Source: Phaeacidiphilus oryzae TH49 (GTDB lineage: Bacteria; Actinomycetota; Actinomycetes; Streptomycetales; Streptomycetaceae). From it: a stretch of 64,000 nt of DNA. This document shows, piece by piece, positions 34,707 through 42,945 of the stretch. The DNA lies in assembly GCF_000744815.1 (NCBI RefSeq), contig NZ_JQMQ01000005.1, forward strand, positions 5,165,801-5,229,800, given 5' to 3'. Numbering within the stretch: the stretch's first letter is position 1; each line of letters begins with the position of its first letter. Position numbers and translations under genes: made by a program. The notes beneath the pieces were generated by a model. It was not told the origin of the DNA. It did no database searches and saw only the letters and a program-made list of their open reading frames with translations.

Positions 34707-35459
34707 TCACAGCTGAGGCGGGTACGTGTAGCTGATCTCCAGGTCGTCACCGGGCATGCGTAGTTCTTCCAGGGCGAGCGGCCGGTCATCTTGGTTGAGC
34801 GTCAGGCGCAGGATGTGGAGCAGGGGAACGCCCTCCGCGAGCCGGAGCGTGATCACCTCGTCGGGCAGCGGCATGCGGGTGCGGATGTACTCCGTGAAGT
34901 GGATTTCGTGGCCCAGGTCGGCGAGCGCGTCGAAGAGTGCGGGGGCCGGCGGGGGCGCGGTCTCTTCGTACTTGGTGCCGATCAGTACGGAGAACGGGAT
35001 GTAGGTGCGGTGGAGTTGGCGTAGGCGGCCGTGGTCGGCGGTCTCGTGCTGATCGAAGGTGAACAGCGGCTCGCCCGGCGGGATACGCAGCAGATCGGCG
35101 AGTGCGACCGGGGCGTCGGTGCGGGTGGCGGTCGGCTCCTCGGCGGCGGTCCAGCGGATGGCGTCGGCCTCGCTGAACCGGCCGTCCCGGTCGCGCCGGA
35201 CCCCACGCGGTCGGGTCAGGTTCGGGCGCGCCTGGGGGGAGCGGACGAAGCTGCCTCGGCCCATCATCACCTCGACCAAACCGGCGGCCCGAAGCTCAGC
35301 GATCCCCTGCCGGACCGTGGGGCGGGTGACCTTGAACTGATTGGCCAAGACCTCCTCGGACGGGAGCGGCTGTCCCGGTGCGAACGTGCCATCGATGATG
35401 CGTTCCCGCAGGTAGTCCGCAATCGCCCGGTACTTCGGGGCCTTCCGCCCGGTCTCCAT
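34707..35459 (-). CDS. GntR-family repressor, KorSA-type
   Basis: Element control repressor (250 aa). N-terminal GntR winged helix 'KYRAIADYLRERIIDGTFAP', 'LPSEEVLANQFKVTRPTVRQ', 'ELRAAGLVEVMMGRGSFV', followed by a UTRA-type effector domain (about residues 95-245, 'LRQLHRTYIPFSVLIG', 'RTRMPLPDEVITLRLAEGVP'). In pSAM2 KorSA represses its own gene and the replication/transfer activator; this gene has the same place upstream of the transfer genes. Start ATG 35459 with GAAGGGCGG. A perfect palindrome lies 22 bp upstream. Confidence 0.9.
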   Translation of the reverse strand: METGRKAPKYRAIADYLRERIIDGTFAPGQPLPSEEVLANQFKVTRPTVRQGIAELRAAGLVEVMMGRGSFVRSPQARPNLTRPRGVRRDRDGRFSEADAIRWTAAEEPTATRTDAPVALADLLRIPPGEPLFTFDQHETADHGRLRQLHRTYIPFSVLIGTKYEETAPPPAPALFDALADLGHEIHFTEYIRTRMPLPDEVITLRLAEGVPLLHILRLTLNQDDRPLALEELRMPGDDLEISYTYPPQL

Positions 35460-35480
35460 CGTGTCCGCCCTTCACCTCGT

Positions 35481-35581
35481 TAGCGGGTACCCGCTATCTC
35501 TGCGCCAAGCATCCCGTACTACGGGGAGCTTGACAATCCACACGCCGGGGACCACTCTCGAAGCGCCACCCGAAGTACGGG
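35481..35581 (+). promoter_or_regulatory. Divergent control region with three palindromic operators and a promoter
   Basis: TAGCGGGTACCCGCTA (35481-35496) is a perfect 16-bp palindrome next to the repressor start. CCCGTACTACGGG (35513-35525) and, in the opposite sense, CCCGTACTTCGGG (read on minus, 35569-35581) flank a TTGACA (35530-35535) and a CACTCT box 17 bp on. A KorSA-type dimer on these sites would block the rightward promoter for the SCO3933-like/TraSA/RepSA genes and its own gene. A further CCCGGTACTTCGGG lies inside the repressor gene near 35430. Confidence 0.65.
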
Positions 35582-35639
35582 ATGGCAACCACGACGGAAG
35601 CAAGGCGCTCCGTCGCTTGATCGAAAGGGAGGTTGCGCG

Positions 35640-35999
35640 GTGGCTATCGCGCTTCCGATCGACATGAGCAAGTTCACCGGTGCGCTGTGTGCGGTGGCTC
35701 CGGCGCCGCGGTTGGCGAACCGGGAGACTGGACAGGTCCGCGTCGACCGCGACTCGGGCCTGACGATGTACCAGGTCGGCGTCTGCCTGCTGGCGGGCAC
35801 GCAGGCCGAGGTCATCAACGTCTCGGTGCCGGGCGAGCCGAAGGGCGTCACGCTGGGGGTCCCGCTGGAGGTGCGGGAGCTGCGGGCGACACCGTGGGAG
35901 AACGACGGGCGGCACGGCATCGCCTTCCGCGCCACGGAGGTCAAGCCGCTGTCCGGCTCCGCGCCGGCTCCGGCGTCCGGGAAGGGCGGCGCGCAGTGA
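35640..35999 (+). CDS. SCO3933-family regulatory protein of AICEs
   Basis: Conserved 119-aa protein at the head of AICE transfer/replication operons. It begins 'MAIALPIDMSKFTGALCAVA', with 'RETGQVRVDRDSGLTMYQVG' and 'VPLEVRELRATPWENDGRHG', as in the SCO3933 family, which looks like an OB/beta-barrel fold. GTG 35640 has AAAGGGAGG upstream. It overlaps the next gene (GTGA). Confidence 0.85.
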   Translation: MAIALPIDMSKFTGALCAVAPAPRLANRETGQVRVDRDSGLTMYQVGVCLLAGTQAEVINVSVPGEPKGVTLGVPLEVRELRATPWENDGRHGIAFRATEVKPLSGSAPAPASGKGGAQ

Positions 36000-37432
36000 T
36001 CGGCCCCGGGGCGTACATGACGCGCCACCCTGCGACCGTGGCGCACCATGCCTCTCGTGGCGGCTGGTTCGGCTGGCTGCTGCTGGCCCTGCTTGCCGTG
36101 TGGGCGGTGCTGTACCTGGGGGCGCCGGTCTACCGGCGGCGGTTTCCGGCACTGTGGTGGTTCGGCATCGGGCTGCCCGCGGTGCTGTGGCGGGTGCTCG
36201 TGCGCTGGCCGGAGACGATGGCGGGATGCCACCTTGCCGCCTCGCGCAAGCCGGCGCTGACCGTGCTGGCGAACCTGGTGGGCAGGGGATCGAAGCCGCC
36301 GCGGCCGAGGGTGCCGCGTCGGCGGATGCTCCACCCGACGCGGAACGGCTTCTGGTTGCTGGTGCGGCTGCTGCCGGGACAGGTCCCGTCCGACTTCGCC
36401 GACGCGGCTCCCGCGCTCGCGCACGCCTGGCGGGTGCACGGGGTCCGAGTGACCACCCCGGCCGAGGGTCTGGTGAAGCTGACCGCGACGGCGCTGGATC
36501 CGCTCGCGGAACCGCATCTGCCCCAACCCGGGCACGGGGCGGGGGAGTTGCTGCGGGTGGTGGTCGGCGCTCTGGAGTCCGGTGGGGCGTGGGTGCTGGA
36601 TCTGCGCCGGATCCCGCACTGGCTGATCGTGGGGGCCACCCGGTCGGGGAAGTCGACGCTGATCAACGCACTGGTGGCGGGGCTGGCTCCGCAGGCGGTG
36701 GCGCTGGTCGGGATCGACTGCAAGGGCGGCATGGAGTTGTCCCTGTACGGGCCACGGCTGTCCGCCCTGGCCACCGACCGGCGGCAGGCGGTCAAGCTGC
36801 TGGCCGCACTGGTGGAGCTGACGCAGGAGCGGATGGCGCTGTGCCGCTCCCGCGCGGTGCGCAACGTGTGGGCACTGCCGGACGGCACGCGGCCGGTGCC
36901 GGTGGTGGTGATCGTGGACGAGATCGCCGAACTGTTCCTGATCGCCTCCCGCGCGGAGAAGGAAGAGGCGCAGGGTGCGGCAACGGCGCTGATCCGGCTG
37001 GCCCAACTCGGCGCCGCCTTGGGGGTGTTCCTGGTGGTGGCCGGCCAACGGGTCGGCTCGGACCTGGGGCCGGGGGTGACCGCGCTGCGCGCGCAGCTCG
37101 GCGGCCGGGTCTGCCACCGGGTCGCCGATCCGGAGACCGCCGCCATGACCCTGGGCGACCTGCACCCGGACGCGCTGGAGGCGGCGCAGGCCATCGACCC
37201 CACCCAACCGGGCACGGCGGTGCTGGCCTCCGGGGACGGCTGGGAACGTGCCCGCTCCGCCCTGGTGGCGGAGGACGCGGCCCAGCGGATCGCGGAGCGG
37301 TTCGCGCACCTGACCCCGGACCTCCCGCTCGACCTGGAGGCGGAGTCGGTCTACGACACCCCGCCGGCCTCGGCCAAGGGACTGATCCCGCGCCAGCGCC
37401 GCGCGGCCGACGACCACCAGCCGACCGACTGA
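35996..37432 (+). CDS. FtsK/SpoIIIE-type DNA transfer protein (TraSA-like)
   Basis: Hexameric DNA translocase that moves double-stranded element DNA between mycelia (478 aa). Two N-terminal membrane helices ('GWFGWLLLALLAVWAVLYLG', 'ALWWFGIGLPAVLWRVLV') precede the motor domain: Walker A 'GATRSGKSTLINAL' near residue 218, Walker B 'VPVVVIVDEIAELF', and 'VVAGQRVGSD', 'CHRVADPETAAMTLGD'. GTG 35996 overlaps the previous stop. A single such protein suffices for conjugation in Streptomyces. Confidence 0.93.
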   Translation: MIGPGAYMTRHPATVAHHASRGGWFGWLLLALLAVWAVLYLGAPVYRRRFPALWWFGIGLPAVLWRVLVRWPETMAGCHLAASRKPALTVLANLVGRGSKPPRPRVPRRRMLHPTRNGFWLLVRLLPGQVPSDFADAAPALAHAWRVHGVRVTTPAEGLVKLTATALDPLAEPHLPQPGHGAGELLRVVVGALESGGAWVLDLRRIPHWLIVGATRSGKSTLINALVAGLAPQAVALVGIDCKGGMELSLYGPRLSALATDRRQAVKLLAALVELTQERMALCRSRAVRNVWALPDGTRPVPVVVIVDEIAELFLIASRAEKEEAQGAATALIRLAQLGAALGVFLVVAGQRVGSDLGPGVTALRAQLGGRVCHRVADPETAAMTLGDLHPDALEAAQAIDPTQPGTAVLASGDGWERARSALVAEDAAQRIAERFAHLTPDLPLDLEAESVYDTPPASAKGLIPRQRRAADDHQPTD

Positions 37433-37464
37433 CCGCCCAGGCCCCCGCCAGGAGGTGAACCCCT

Positions 37465-37656
37465 GTGATCGTGTCCGGTTCCGCCGCGGTCGTGCTCGGC
37501 CTCGTGATCTTTGTTCTCGTGCGCTACCGCGTCCTGTCCTACCTGTCGCTGTTCCTGTGCGGCACGTTCGGCTTCCTGCTCGCCAGCACCGGACTCGCGC
37601 CGTTCCTGCGGTCGGTGCTCGGCTTCCTGGCCAACGTCCTCGGCTCCATCGGCTGA
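37465..37656 (+). CDS. Small membrane protein (spread-type)
   Basis: 63 aa, almost entirely hydrophobic: two helices 'AAVVLGLVIFVLVRYRVLSY' and 'FLCGTFGFLLASTGLA' and a third short one. GTG 37465 follows an excellent AGGAGGTG. It lies between TraSA and RepSA like the Spd (spread) proteins that aid plasmid movement within mycelia; that role is inferred from place and topology. Confidence 0.8.
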   Translation: MIVSGSAAVVLGLVIFVLVRYRVLSYLSLFLCGTFGFLLASTGLAPFLRSVLGFLANVLGSIG

Positions 37657-37679
37657 CCCTCATCTCAGAAAGGCAACCA

Positions 37680-38018
37680 ATGTCCAGCGGACCCGCCCCC
37701 GCCTTCCTCCCCGCCGACCTGGACGGTTTCGTCGCCGGCCTGCGGGAGTTGGCGCAGTTCCTGACCGACAACCCGAAGATCCCCGCCCCGTACGCCCCGA
37801 GCCTGATGGTCTTCGCCAGGGGCGAGAGCGAGCCGGAGCGCCGTGCGGCCGTCGTGCGGGCCGCCGAGCTGATGGGGACCGAGGTAATCGAGAAGCGCGA
37901 CCACTTCAAGACGCTCCGCCGGTTCGGTCCCATCGCCTATCAGGTGTGGGGGTCCACCGATGTCGGATACGCCGAGTACGACGCCCGGCGCTCCTACGAC
38001 GACTCGGTGCGCCTGTGA
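37680..38018 (+). CDS. Conserved AICE hypothetical protein
   Basis: 112-aa soluble protein of unknown role: 'FLPADLDGFVAGLRELAQFL', 'NPKIPAPYAPSLMVFARG', 'AELMGTEVIEKRDHFKTLRR', 'IAYQVWGSTDVGYAEYDARR'. ATG 37680 has AGAAAGG upstream. Located directly before the replication gene. Confidence 0.78.
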   Translation: MSSGPAPAFLPADLDGFVAGLRELAQFLTDNPKIPAPYAPSLMVFARGESEPERRAAVVRAAELMGTEVIEKRDHFKTLRRFGPIAYQVWGSTDVGYAEYDARRSYDDSVRL

Positions 38019-38128
38019 CGGCGAGCAAGCCGGGCACCCGGCGGGGCGACAAGTCGCCAAACTCCACCGCCTCGCCGGGGCCCTCCTCCACCAACCACCG
38101 CAAGATGACTGATCGGAGTTCCCTCAGC

Positions 38129-39532
38129 ATGCCCACCCCCCGGCCCCTCGGCCAAACCGCGGCACTCCCGCCGGCGGTCGCCGAGCTGATCCGACAGGCG
38201 AACGCCCCCGGCTTTACCGCCTGGCGGGCCAACATCACCCGTGCCGGTGGCTGCACCAACCCCGTCCACCTGGTCGGCACGGCCGACACCGTGGACACCG
38301 CCACCGGCGAGATCCTGCACACCCACACCAGCGCGGACGGGCGCCTCCTGGTCGCCTGCGGCAACCGCCGCGCCACCGTCTGCCCCACCTGCTCCCGCCT
38401 CTACCGCGGCGACACCTACCAGCTCATCCGCGCCGGACTGATCGGCGGCAAGGACACCCCCGGCACGGTCACAGCCCACCCCCGGGCGTTCGTGACGCTG
38501 ACCGCCCCGGGCTTCGGACCGGTCCACACCCGCCGGGAGATCGGCGGGAAGGTCCAGCGCTGTCGGCCCCGCCGCGCCGGCGGCACCTGCCCGCACGGTC
38601 TCCCCCTCGGCTGCCCGATCCGCCACACCGAGGAGGACGCCCAGCTCGGCGAGCCGCTGTGCCCGAACTGCTACGACTACCCCGGCGCGGTCCTGTGGCA
38701 GGCACACGCCGGAGCCCTGTGGCACCGCTTCACCATCCAACTGCGCCGCGAACTCGCCCGCGCCGGCGGAATGTCCCGCGCCCGGCTCGCCCGGATGCTG
38801 CGGCTGTCCTTCGCGAAGGTCGCCGAGTACCAGCGGCGCGGCCTGGTCCACTTCCACGCCGTGATCCGGCTGGACGGCCCGACCGGACCGGAGGACGAGC
38901 CGCCCGGCTGGGCCACGCTCCCCGTGCTGGAGGCGGCCATACACGGCGCGGCCAAGCGCGTCCGGGTCCTGGCGCCCGGGGCCGAGGTACTGGGCCGCAG
39001 GCTGGAGCTGCGGTTCGGGCGACAGCTCGACGTCCGGCCGATCGACGCCTTCGGCCCCGGGGAGCGCATCACCTCGGCGGCCGTAGCCGGGTACATCGCC
39101 AAGTACGCCACCAAGGGCGCCGAGAGCGCCGGGGCCGTCGACCGCAGGATCCGGCACCTGTCCGAGCTGGAGTCCATCCCGCTCCGCCCGCACGCGCGCC
39201 GGATGATCGAAACCTGCTGGGAGCTGGGCGGCCTGGAGCCGCTGGCGGACCTGGCCCTGCGCCGTTGGTCGCACATGCTCGGCTTCCGCGGCCACTTCTC
39301 CACCAAGAGCCGCCACTACTCCACCACCCTCGGCACCCTCCGCCAGACCCGCACCGATCACCGGGCGGCCGAGAGGGCACGGCGCCTCGGCCTGGCCGAC
39401 CGGCCCACCCTCGTGATCGGCCACTGGCGCTACGCCGGCCGCGGCTACACCCCGGCAGAGGCCCTGATCGCCTCGGCCTCGGCCTCGGCCGACCCCGGAG
39501 GGGAGGGAGCCCCGTGGCTGAACGTCTCCTGA
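38129..39532 (+). CDS. Replication initiator protein, RepSA family
   Basis: Rolling-circle-type initiator for the excised element (467 aa from ATG 38129, where a GGAG precedes). Zinc-like pairs 'RATVCPTCSRLY' and 'GEPLCPNCYDY' and the 'AFVTLTAPGFGPVHTRRE' block are family marks. 'RGLVHFHAVIRLDG' carries an HxH metal-binding core, and 'VAGYIAKYATKGAE' holds the lysine/tyrosine region. Alternative starts are ATG 38105 and a GTG at 38015 overlapping the previous stop. The Xis gene overlaps its end by 19 bp. Confidence 0.9.
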   Translation: MPTPRPLGQTAALPPAVAELIRQANAPGFTAWRANITRAGGCTNPVHLVGTADTVDTATGEILHTHTSADGRLLVACGNRRATVCPTCSRLYRGDTYQLIRAGLIGGKDTPGTVTAHPRAFVTLTAPGFGPVHTRREIGGKVQRCRPRRAGGTCPHGLPLGCPIRHTEEDAQLGEPLCPNCYDYPGAVLWQAHAGALWHRFTIQLRRELARAGGMSRARLARMLRLSFAKVAEYQRRGLVHFHAVIRLDGPTGPEDEPPGWATLPVLEAAIHGAAKRVRVLAPGAEVLGRRLELRFGRQLDVRPIDAFGPGERITSAAVAGYIAKYATKGAESAGAVDRRIRHLSELESIPLRPHARRMIETCWELGGLEPLADLALRRWSHMLGFRGHFSTKSRHYSTTLGTLRQTRTDHRAAERARRLGLADRPTLVIGHWRYAGRGYTPAEALIASASASADPGGEGAPWLNVS

Positions 39533-39720
39533 CGATTCCTGAGGTCGCCGAACGGCTCGGGACCACCCCGCGGTTCCCCCGCCGGCTCATCGCGGAGCGG
39601 CGCATCACCTTCGTCCACGTCGGGCGCCACGTGCGCATACCCGAGCCGGCCTTGGACGAGTTCATCGCGAGCAACACCACCCACCCGATCAGGCGGCGAC
39701 ACGGAAGGCAGGTGGCCTGA
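39514..39720 (+). CDS. xis: Excisionase (Xis), MerR-type helix-turn-helix
   Basis: 68-aa directionality factor. 'LLTIPEVAERLGTTPRFPRR', 'IAERRITFVHVGRHVRIPEP', 'ALDEFIASN' is a standard winged HTH of the excisionase/HTH_17 group. GTG 39514 has GGGAGGGAG upstream. It overlaps RepSA at its 5' end and Int at its 3' end (TGATG). Confidence 0.9.
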   Translation: MAERLLTIPEVAERLGTTPRFPRRLIAERRITFVHVGRHVRIPEPALDEFIASNTTHPIRRRHGRQVA

Positions 39721-40907
39721 TGCCCAACTCCAAGGGACGCAAGCGGCGGTTCGGCGCAGTCCGGCAACTCCCCTCCGGCCGCTGGCAGATCCGCTACCCC
39801 GACCCGCAGACCAAGCAACTGCGCAACGGGGAGCGCACCTACCCGAGCAAGACCGATGCCGAGGCCGCGTTGTCGGTCATCGAGGCGGACATCCTGCGCG
39901 GGCAGTGGACAGACCCGGAGGCCGGGAAGGTCACGTTGGCGGAGTTCGCTGGGCCGTGGCTCAAGGAACGGAACCTGGCTGCCAGTAGCCGGGACCGCAA
40001 CGAGGTGGCCATTCGGCTGCATCTGGTGCCGAAGCTGGGGGACCTGGCGCTCAATCAGATCAGTACGCCTCGGGTTCGACGTTGGCGGGCCGAGCTGCTG
40101 GACTCCGGGGTCGGTGAGCCGACGGTCGTGCGGGCGTACCAGGTGCTGCGCGCGATCATGAACACCGCTGTCGACGACGGGTTGATTCAGCGCAACCCCT
40201 GTCGGATCAAGGGCGCGGGGGTGACCAAGACGCCGGAGCGGCCGACGCTCACCGTCGCTGAGGTCTTCAAGGTGGCGGATGCCATCGAAGCGCGGTACCG
40301 CACGCTGGTGCTCCTGGCGGCGTTCGCCAGTCTGAGGTTCGGGGAGCTGGCGGCGCTGGAGCGGCGGGATATCGACCTGGGGCGGCGGGTCGTCCGGGTG
40401 CAGCGGGCGCAGGTGGAGACGAAGTCGGCGGGGCTGGTGGTGAAGGCTCCCAAGACGGAGGCCGGCGTCCGGTCGGTGGCCTTTCCGGCGTCGATCGTTC
40501 CGGCGCTGGAACAGCACCTCGGCACCTTCTCCCAGAAGGGGCGTACCGGGCTGGTCTTCGTGGGGCCGCGGGGAGGGAGCCTGCGGCGGAGCAACTTCCG
40601 GGACACCTGGTTGGCGGCGCTCAAGACGGCCGGGCTGGAGAGCGTCCACTTTCATGACCTCCGGCACACCGGGAACACCCTCGCTGCGAACAGCGGGGCG
40701 AGTACGCGGGAGCTGATGCAGCGGATGGGGCACGCGTCAGTGCGGGCCGCGCTGATCTATCAGCACATGACCGGGGGACGGGACCAGATCATCGCGGAGC
40801 AGGTGGACGGGATGATCAAGGACGCGCAGAAGGAGGAGCGGAAGAGGAAGCGGAAGGCCGGGAAGGCGGGTAGGAAGCGGAAGATCGACGGGGGATCTGG
40901 CACGTAA
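39720..40907 (+). CDS. int: Tyrosine site-specific integrase of element 1
   Basis: Integrase of 395 aa. N-terminal SAM-like core-binding domain ('TLAEFAGPWLKERNL...RDRNEVAIRLHLVP') and catalytic domain with Arg in 'FASLRFGELAAL', 'FHDLRHTGNTLAA' (HxxR), 'RMGHASVRAALIYQH' (H, then nucleophile Tyr). The last 30 residues are very Lys/Arg-rich. ATG 39720 overlaps the Xis stop. It recombines attP with the tRNA-Val attB; attR begins 114 bp beyond its stop. Confidence 0.95.
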   Translation: MPNSKGRKRRFGAVRQLPSGRWQIRYPDPQTKQLRNGERTYPSKTDAEAALSVIEADILRGQWTDPEAGKVTLAEFAGPWLKERNLAASSRDRNEVAIRLHLVPKLGDLALNQISTPRVRRWRAELLDSGVGEPTVVRAYQVLRAIMNTAVDDGLIQRNPCRIKGAGVTKTPERPTLTVAEVFKVADAIEARYRTLVLLAAFASLRFGELAALERRDIDLGRRVVRVQRAQVETKSAGLVVKAPKTEAGVRSVAFPASIVPALEQHLGTFSQKGRTGLVFVGPRGGSLRRSNFRDTWLAALKTAGLESVHFHDLRHTGNTLAANSGASTRELMQRMGHASVRAALIYQHMTGGRDQIIAEQVDGMIKDAQKEERKRKRKAGKAGRKRKIDGGSGT

Positions 40908-40954
40908 GTGGCACGGAGGCTCCGGCAAGATCGTTCGGCCGGGGGAGTGATCAA

Positions 40955-40993
40955 GGCCCAGTCTCGGCGGGTATCCTCGCTGAGCTGGGCCTT
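40955..40993. terminator. Terminator (copy B) between int and attR
   Basis: Arms GGCCCAG-CTC-GCG and CGC-GAG-CTGGGCC, extended by AA/TT on the outside; a near copy of the hairpin at 25938-25974. It serves the plus-strand int transcript and would serve as the tRNA terminator once the tRNA 3' end is supplied by the element. Confidence 0.65.
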
Positions 40994-41021
40994 CGTCATG
41001 TTCTGGATCTTGGATCCGTGG

Positions 41022-41065
41022 GGTGGGCGCAGACGGTTTCGAACCGCCGACCCCTGCTTTGTAAG
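41022..41065 (-). other. Second tRNA-Val(UAC) 3' fragment: attR of element 1 / attL of element 2
   Basis: Exact copy of 26007-26050. Again the 5' half of the tRNA is missing on its right, where element 2 DNA begins. The intact tRNA is therefore expected at the far right end of element 2, outside the window. Confidence 0.85.
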
Positions 41066-41234
41066 GCACGTGGGCATAGTGATCATGGGTCTGATGAGGT
41101 CCGATGTGGACCGATGTGGGGTACGTTCGAGCCTGCTCAGGGCCAGTGCCAGGTTCCGAGACTGCGATGTGATCCGATGCGAGCGGATGTGGGCTCGTGG
41201 ATTTGTTGTGGACTCACGGTGGACTGCGGCCTGC
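41066..41234. other. Left arm of element 2 with CCGATGTGG repeats
   Basis: CCGATGTGG occurs at 41101-41109 and 41111-41119 in tandem, with variants GCGATGTG (about 41164) and CGGATGTGG (41184). These are different from the arm sites of element 1, suiting a different integrase. Confidence 0.5.
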
Positions 41235-42494
41235 TCAGTTCGAACTGCTCACCATGCGAAGCCGCGGGGCGCCCGGGTCGAGGACCCGCCTCACGATCTC
41301 AACGGCCTCCGCCGGCGCGTGCTGGTAGATCCACGTCACCTTCGCGCCGCGCTCGTGCCCCAGGATGATCTGGGCCGTGGTCTCTGGCACGCCCTCATCG
41401 TGCAGCCGCGAAGCGAAGGTGTGCCGGATGTCGTGCACGTGCGGCCACCACTCCATCCGCCCCGTCTGCGGGTTCTTCACCGACCGTGCGATCCCCGCCT
41501 CCTGGATGGCCGAGACCCACAACCGTCGGAAGTTATGCCGACTCAGCACGCCGCCGAGTGGACCACGGAAGATCAGTTCCTCCTCATGCATGCCGTCCTG
41601 CGGAGCCGTGCGCGTCTCGGCCGGCCGCCGCAGCCGCATCGCTTCGCGCATCGCGTCCGCTGCCTTCCCCGTCAAGGGCACCGTGCGGAACCCGGCGGAG
41701 CTCTTCGGCTGTTCCTTGCGCTGCAGGCCGTGCTCGGTGGTCTCGACGATGACCTCCCGCACCTGGATCGTGCCGAGATCGAAGTCGACGTTCTGCAGTC
41801 GGAGGTCGGTGAGCTCGCCCCAGCGCAGGCCGCTCTCCTCCGCTGTGATCAGCAGCGGGTGGTAGTGCACTGGGAGGTGCTCCCGCACGAGCGCCAGCTG
41901 CTGATAGGTCGGAGGCCGCAGGTCGTCCGGGTGCTTCGGCTTCTTCCGTGGCAGCTTGATCCCATCGCAGGGATTGAAGGGGATCCTCCGGTCTCGCAGT
42001 GCGACGGCCAGCAGCCGGTCCAGCAGCTGGAAGGCCTTGATGACTGCCGTGCGCCCGGTCGCGTTGCCCATGCGAGTGACCCAGGCGTCGACGTCCATGT
42101 GGGAGATGTCGAGCAGCTTCCAGGCGCCGAAGGCCGGCTCGACGTGCACGGTCCAGGACGACACGTCCCGCTCGATGGTTGTCTGCTCGCCACGGCGGCC
42201 GCCGATGTAGTCGGAGTACAGGGTCGCCAGGGTGATCCCGGAGCGGCCCGGGTCGATGTAGGTGCCGGTCCGCACGTCGGAGCGCACCGAGTCGAGGAAC
42301 GCCTCAGCCTGCTTCTTCGTGCGGAACGTCTTCGCACGCTGCTTCCCGCCTGGGTCCCGGTACCGGGCCTGCCAAGAACCCGTGCAGTCCTTTCGGGTGG
42401 GCTTCTCGCCGGGGCGAAAAGCCGCGACGCACAGCTTGCAGCTGCAGGACTTCGACCTGATCTGACGCGGATTGTTCCGCGCTTTACGAGGCAT
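41235..42494 (-). CDS. int: Tyrosine integrase of element 2
   Basis: 419-aa recombinase. The first 35 residues hold a Cys cluster ('SCSCKLCVAAF') and a basic stretch, then an arm-binding AP2-like part ('SWQARYRDPGGKQRAKTFRT'), a core-binding domain and the catalytic domain with 'ESGLRWGELTDL', 'VHDIRHTFASRLH', 'ILGHERGAKVTWIYQHA' (R, HxxR, H, Tyr). It is only distantly like the integrase of element 1 although the att site seems the same. ATG 42494 overlaps the preceding small gene by 11 bp. Confidence 0.94.
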   Translation of the reverse strand: MPRKARNNPRQIRSKSCSCKLCVAAFRPGEKPTRKDCTGSWQARYRDPGGKQRAKTFRTKKQAEAFLDSVRSDVRTGTYIDPGRSGITLATLYSDYIGGRRGEQTTIERDVSSWTVHVEPAFGAWKLLDISHMDVDAWVTRMGNATGRTAVIKAFQLLDRLLAVALRDRRIPFNPCDGIKLPRKKPKHPDDLRPPTYQQLALVREHLPVHYHPLLITAEESGLRWGELTDLRLQNVDFDLGTIQVREVIVETTEHGLQRKEQPKSSAGFRTVPLTGKAADAMREAMRLRRPAETRTAPQDGMHEEELIFRGPLGGVLSRHNFRRLWVSAIQEAGIARSVKNPQTGRMEWWPHVHDIRHTFASRLHDEGVPETTAQIILGHERGAKVTWIYQHAPAEAVEIVRRVLDPGAPRLRMVSSSN

Positions 42495-42765
42495 TCCTCG
42501 TCCTTTCCCCCTGCGCTTTCCCGCGCTGTTCCGGGATGAACGCCCGAGCTGGGTCTCCGCGGGGAGCGGGGATCTCGACGGGGTCGCCGCACCAACAGGT
42601 CGGCTCCGTCTGCCCGGCCGGCGCCCCGAGGAAGACCAGCAGAAGCCGGACGTGGGCACGCGCACGCTCTGCGCTGAGCCGGTCAGAGACCTTGATCGAG
42701 ACGTTGGGGCGGTCGTACACCGGTGCGGCCGGATCGATGTCCGCAGTGCGGACCGTGACGCACAT
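42484..42765 (-). CDS. Hypothetical protein upstream of the integrase
   Basis: 93-aa protein with no recognised family; begins 'MCVTVRTADIDPAAPVYDRP' and contains 'CWCGDPVEIPAPRGDP'. ATG 42765 follows GGGGGAG, and its stop lies inside the integrase start, a translational coupling that supports it as a real gene. Might be an integrase accessory factor. Confidence 0.6.
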   Translation of the reverse strand: MCVTVRTADIDPAAPVYDRPNVSIKVSDRLSAERARAHVRLLLVFLGAPAGQTEPTCWCGDPVEIPAPRGDPARAFIPEQRGKAQGERTRNAS

Positions 42766-42945
42766 AGCTCCCCCTGTGCGAGACGGGTGGGTAGAGGCCG
42801 CAGGTGGAGGGTCAGCGGTAAGAATCGACCGTATACCCTCTTACCTATGTGCGTGTAGAGGTTCCGGATGACCAGATGTGCACTGCACTCATCTAGAAAT
42901 GGTTGTGCTACCCGAGCATGATTTTTTAAATTGTGACGGGTGTGA

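Larger units (their letters stand above)
26007..41065 (+). mobile_element. Element 1: pSAM2-like actinomycete integrative conjugative element
   Basis: About 15 kb flanked by identical 44-bp tRNA-Val fragments. The plus-strand core (35640-40907) runs SCO3933-like protein, FtsK-type transfer protein, small membrane protein, RepSA, Xis, Int ending 114 bp before attR, the known AICE order. KorSA-type repressor and NUDIX (Pif-like) genes lie to the left. Matching GATCTGGCACG arm sites stand inside both ends (26153-26174 and 40894-40904). All replication, transfer and integration genes are intact by reading frame, so the element may be able to excise and transfer, although its right neighbour now shares attR. 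Two AT-richer genes (26356-29190, 33157-34647) are cargo. Confidence 0.88.
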
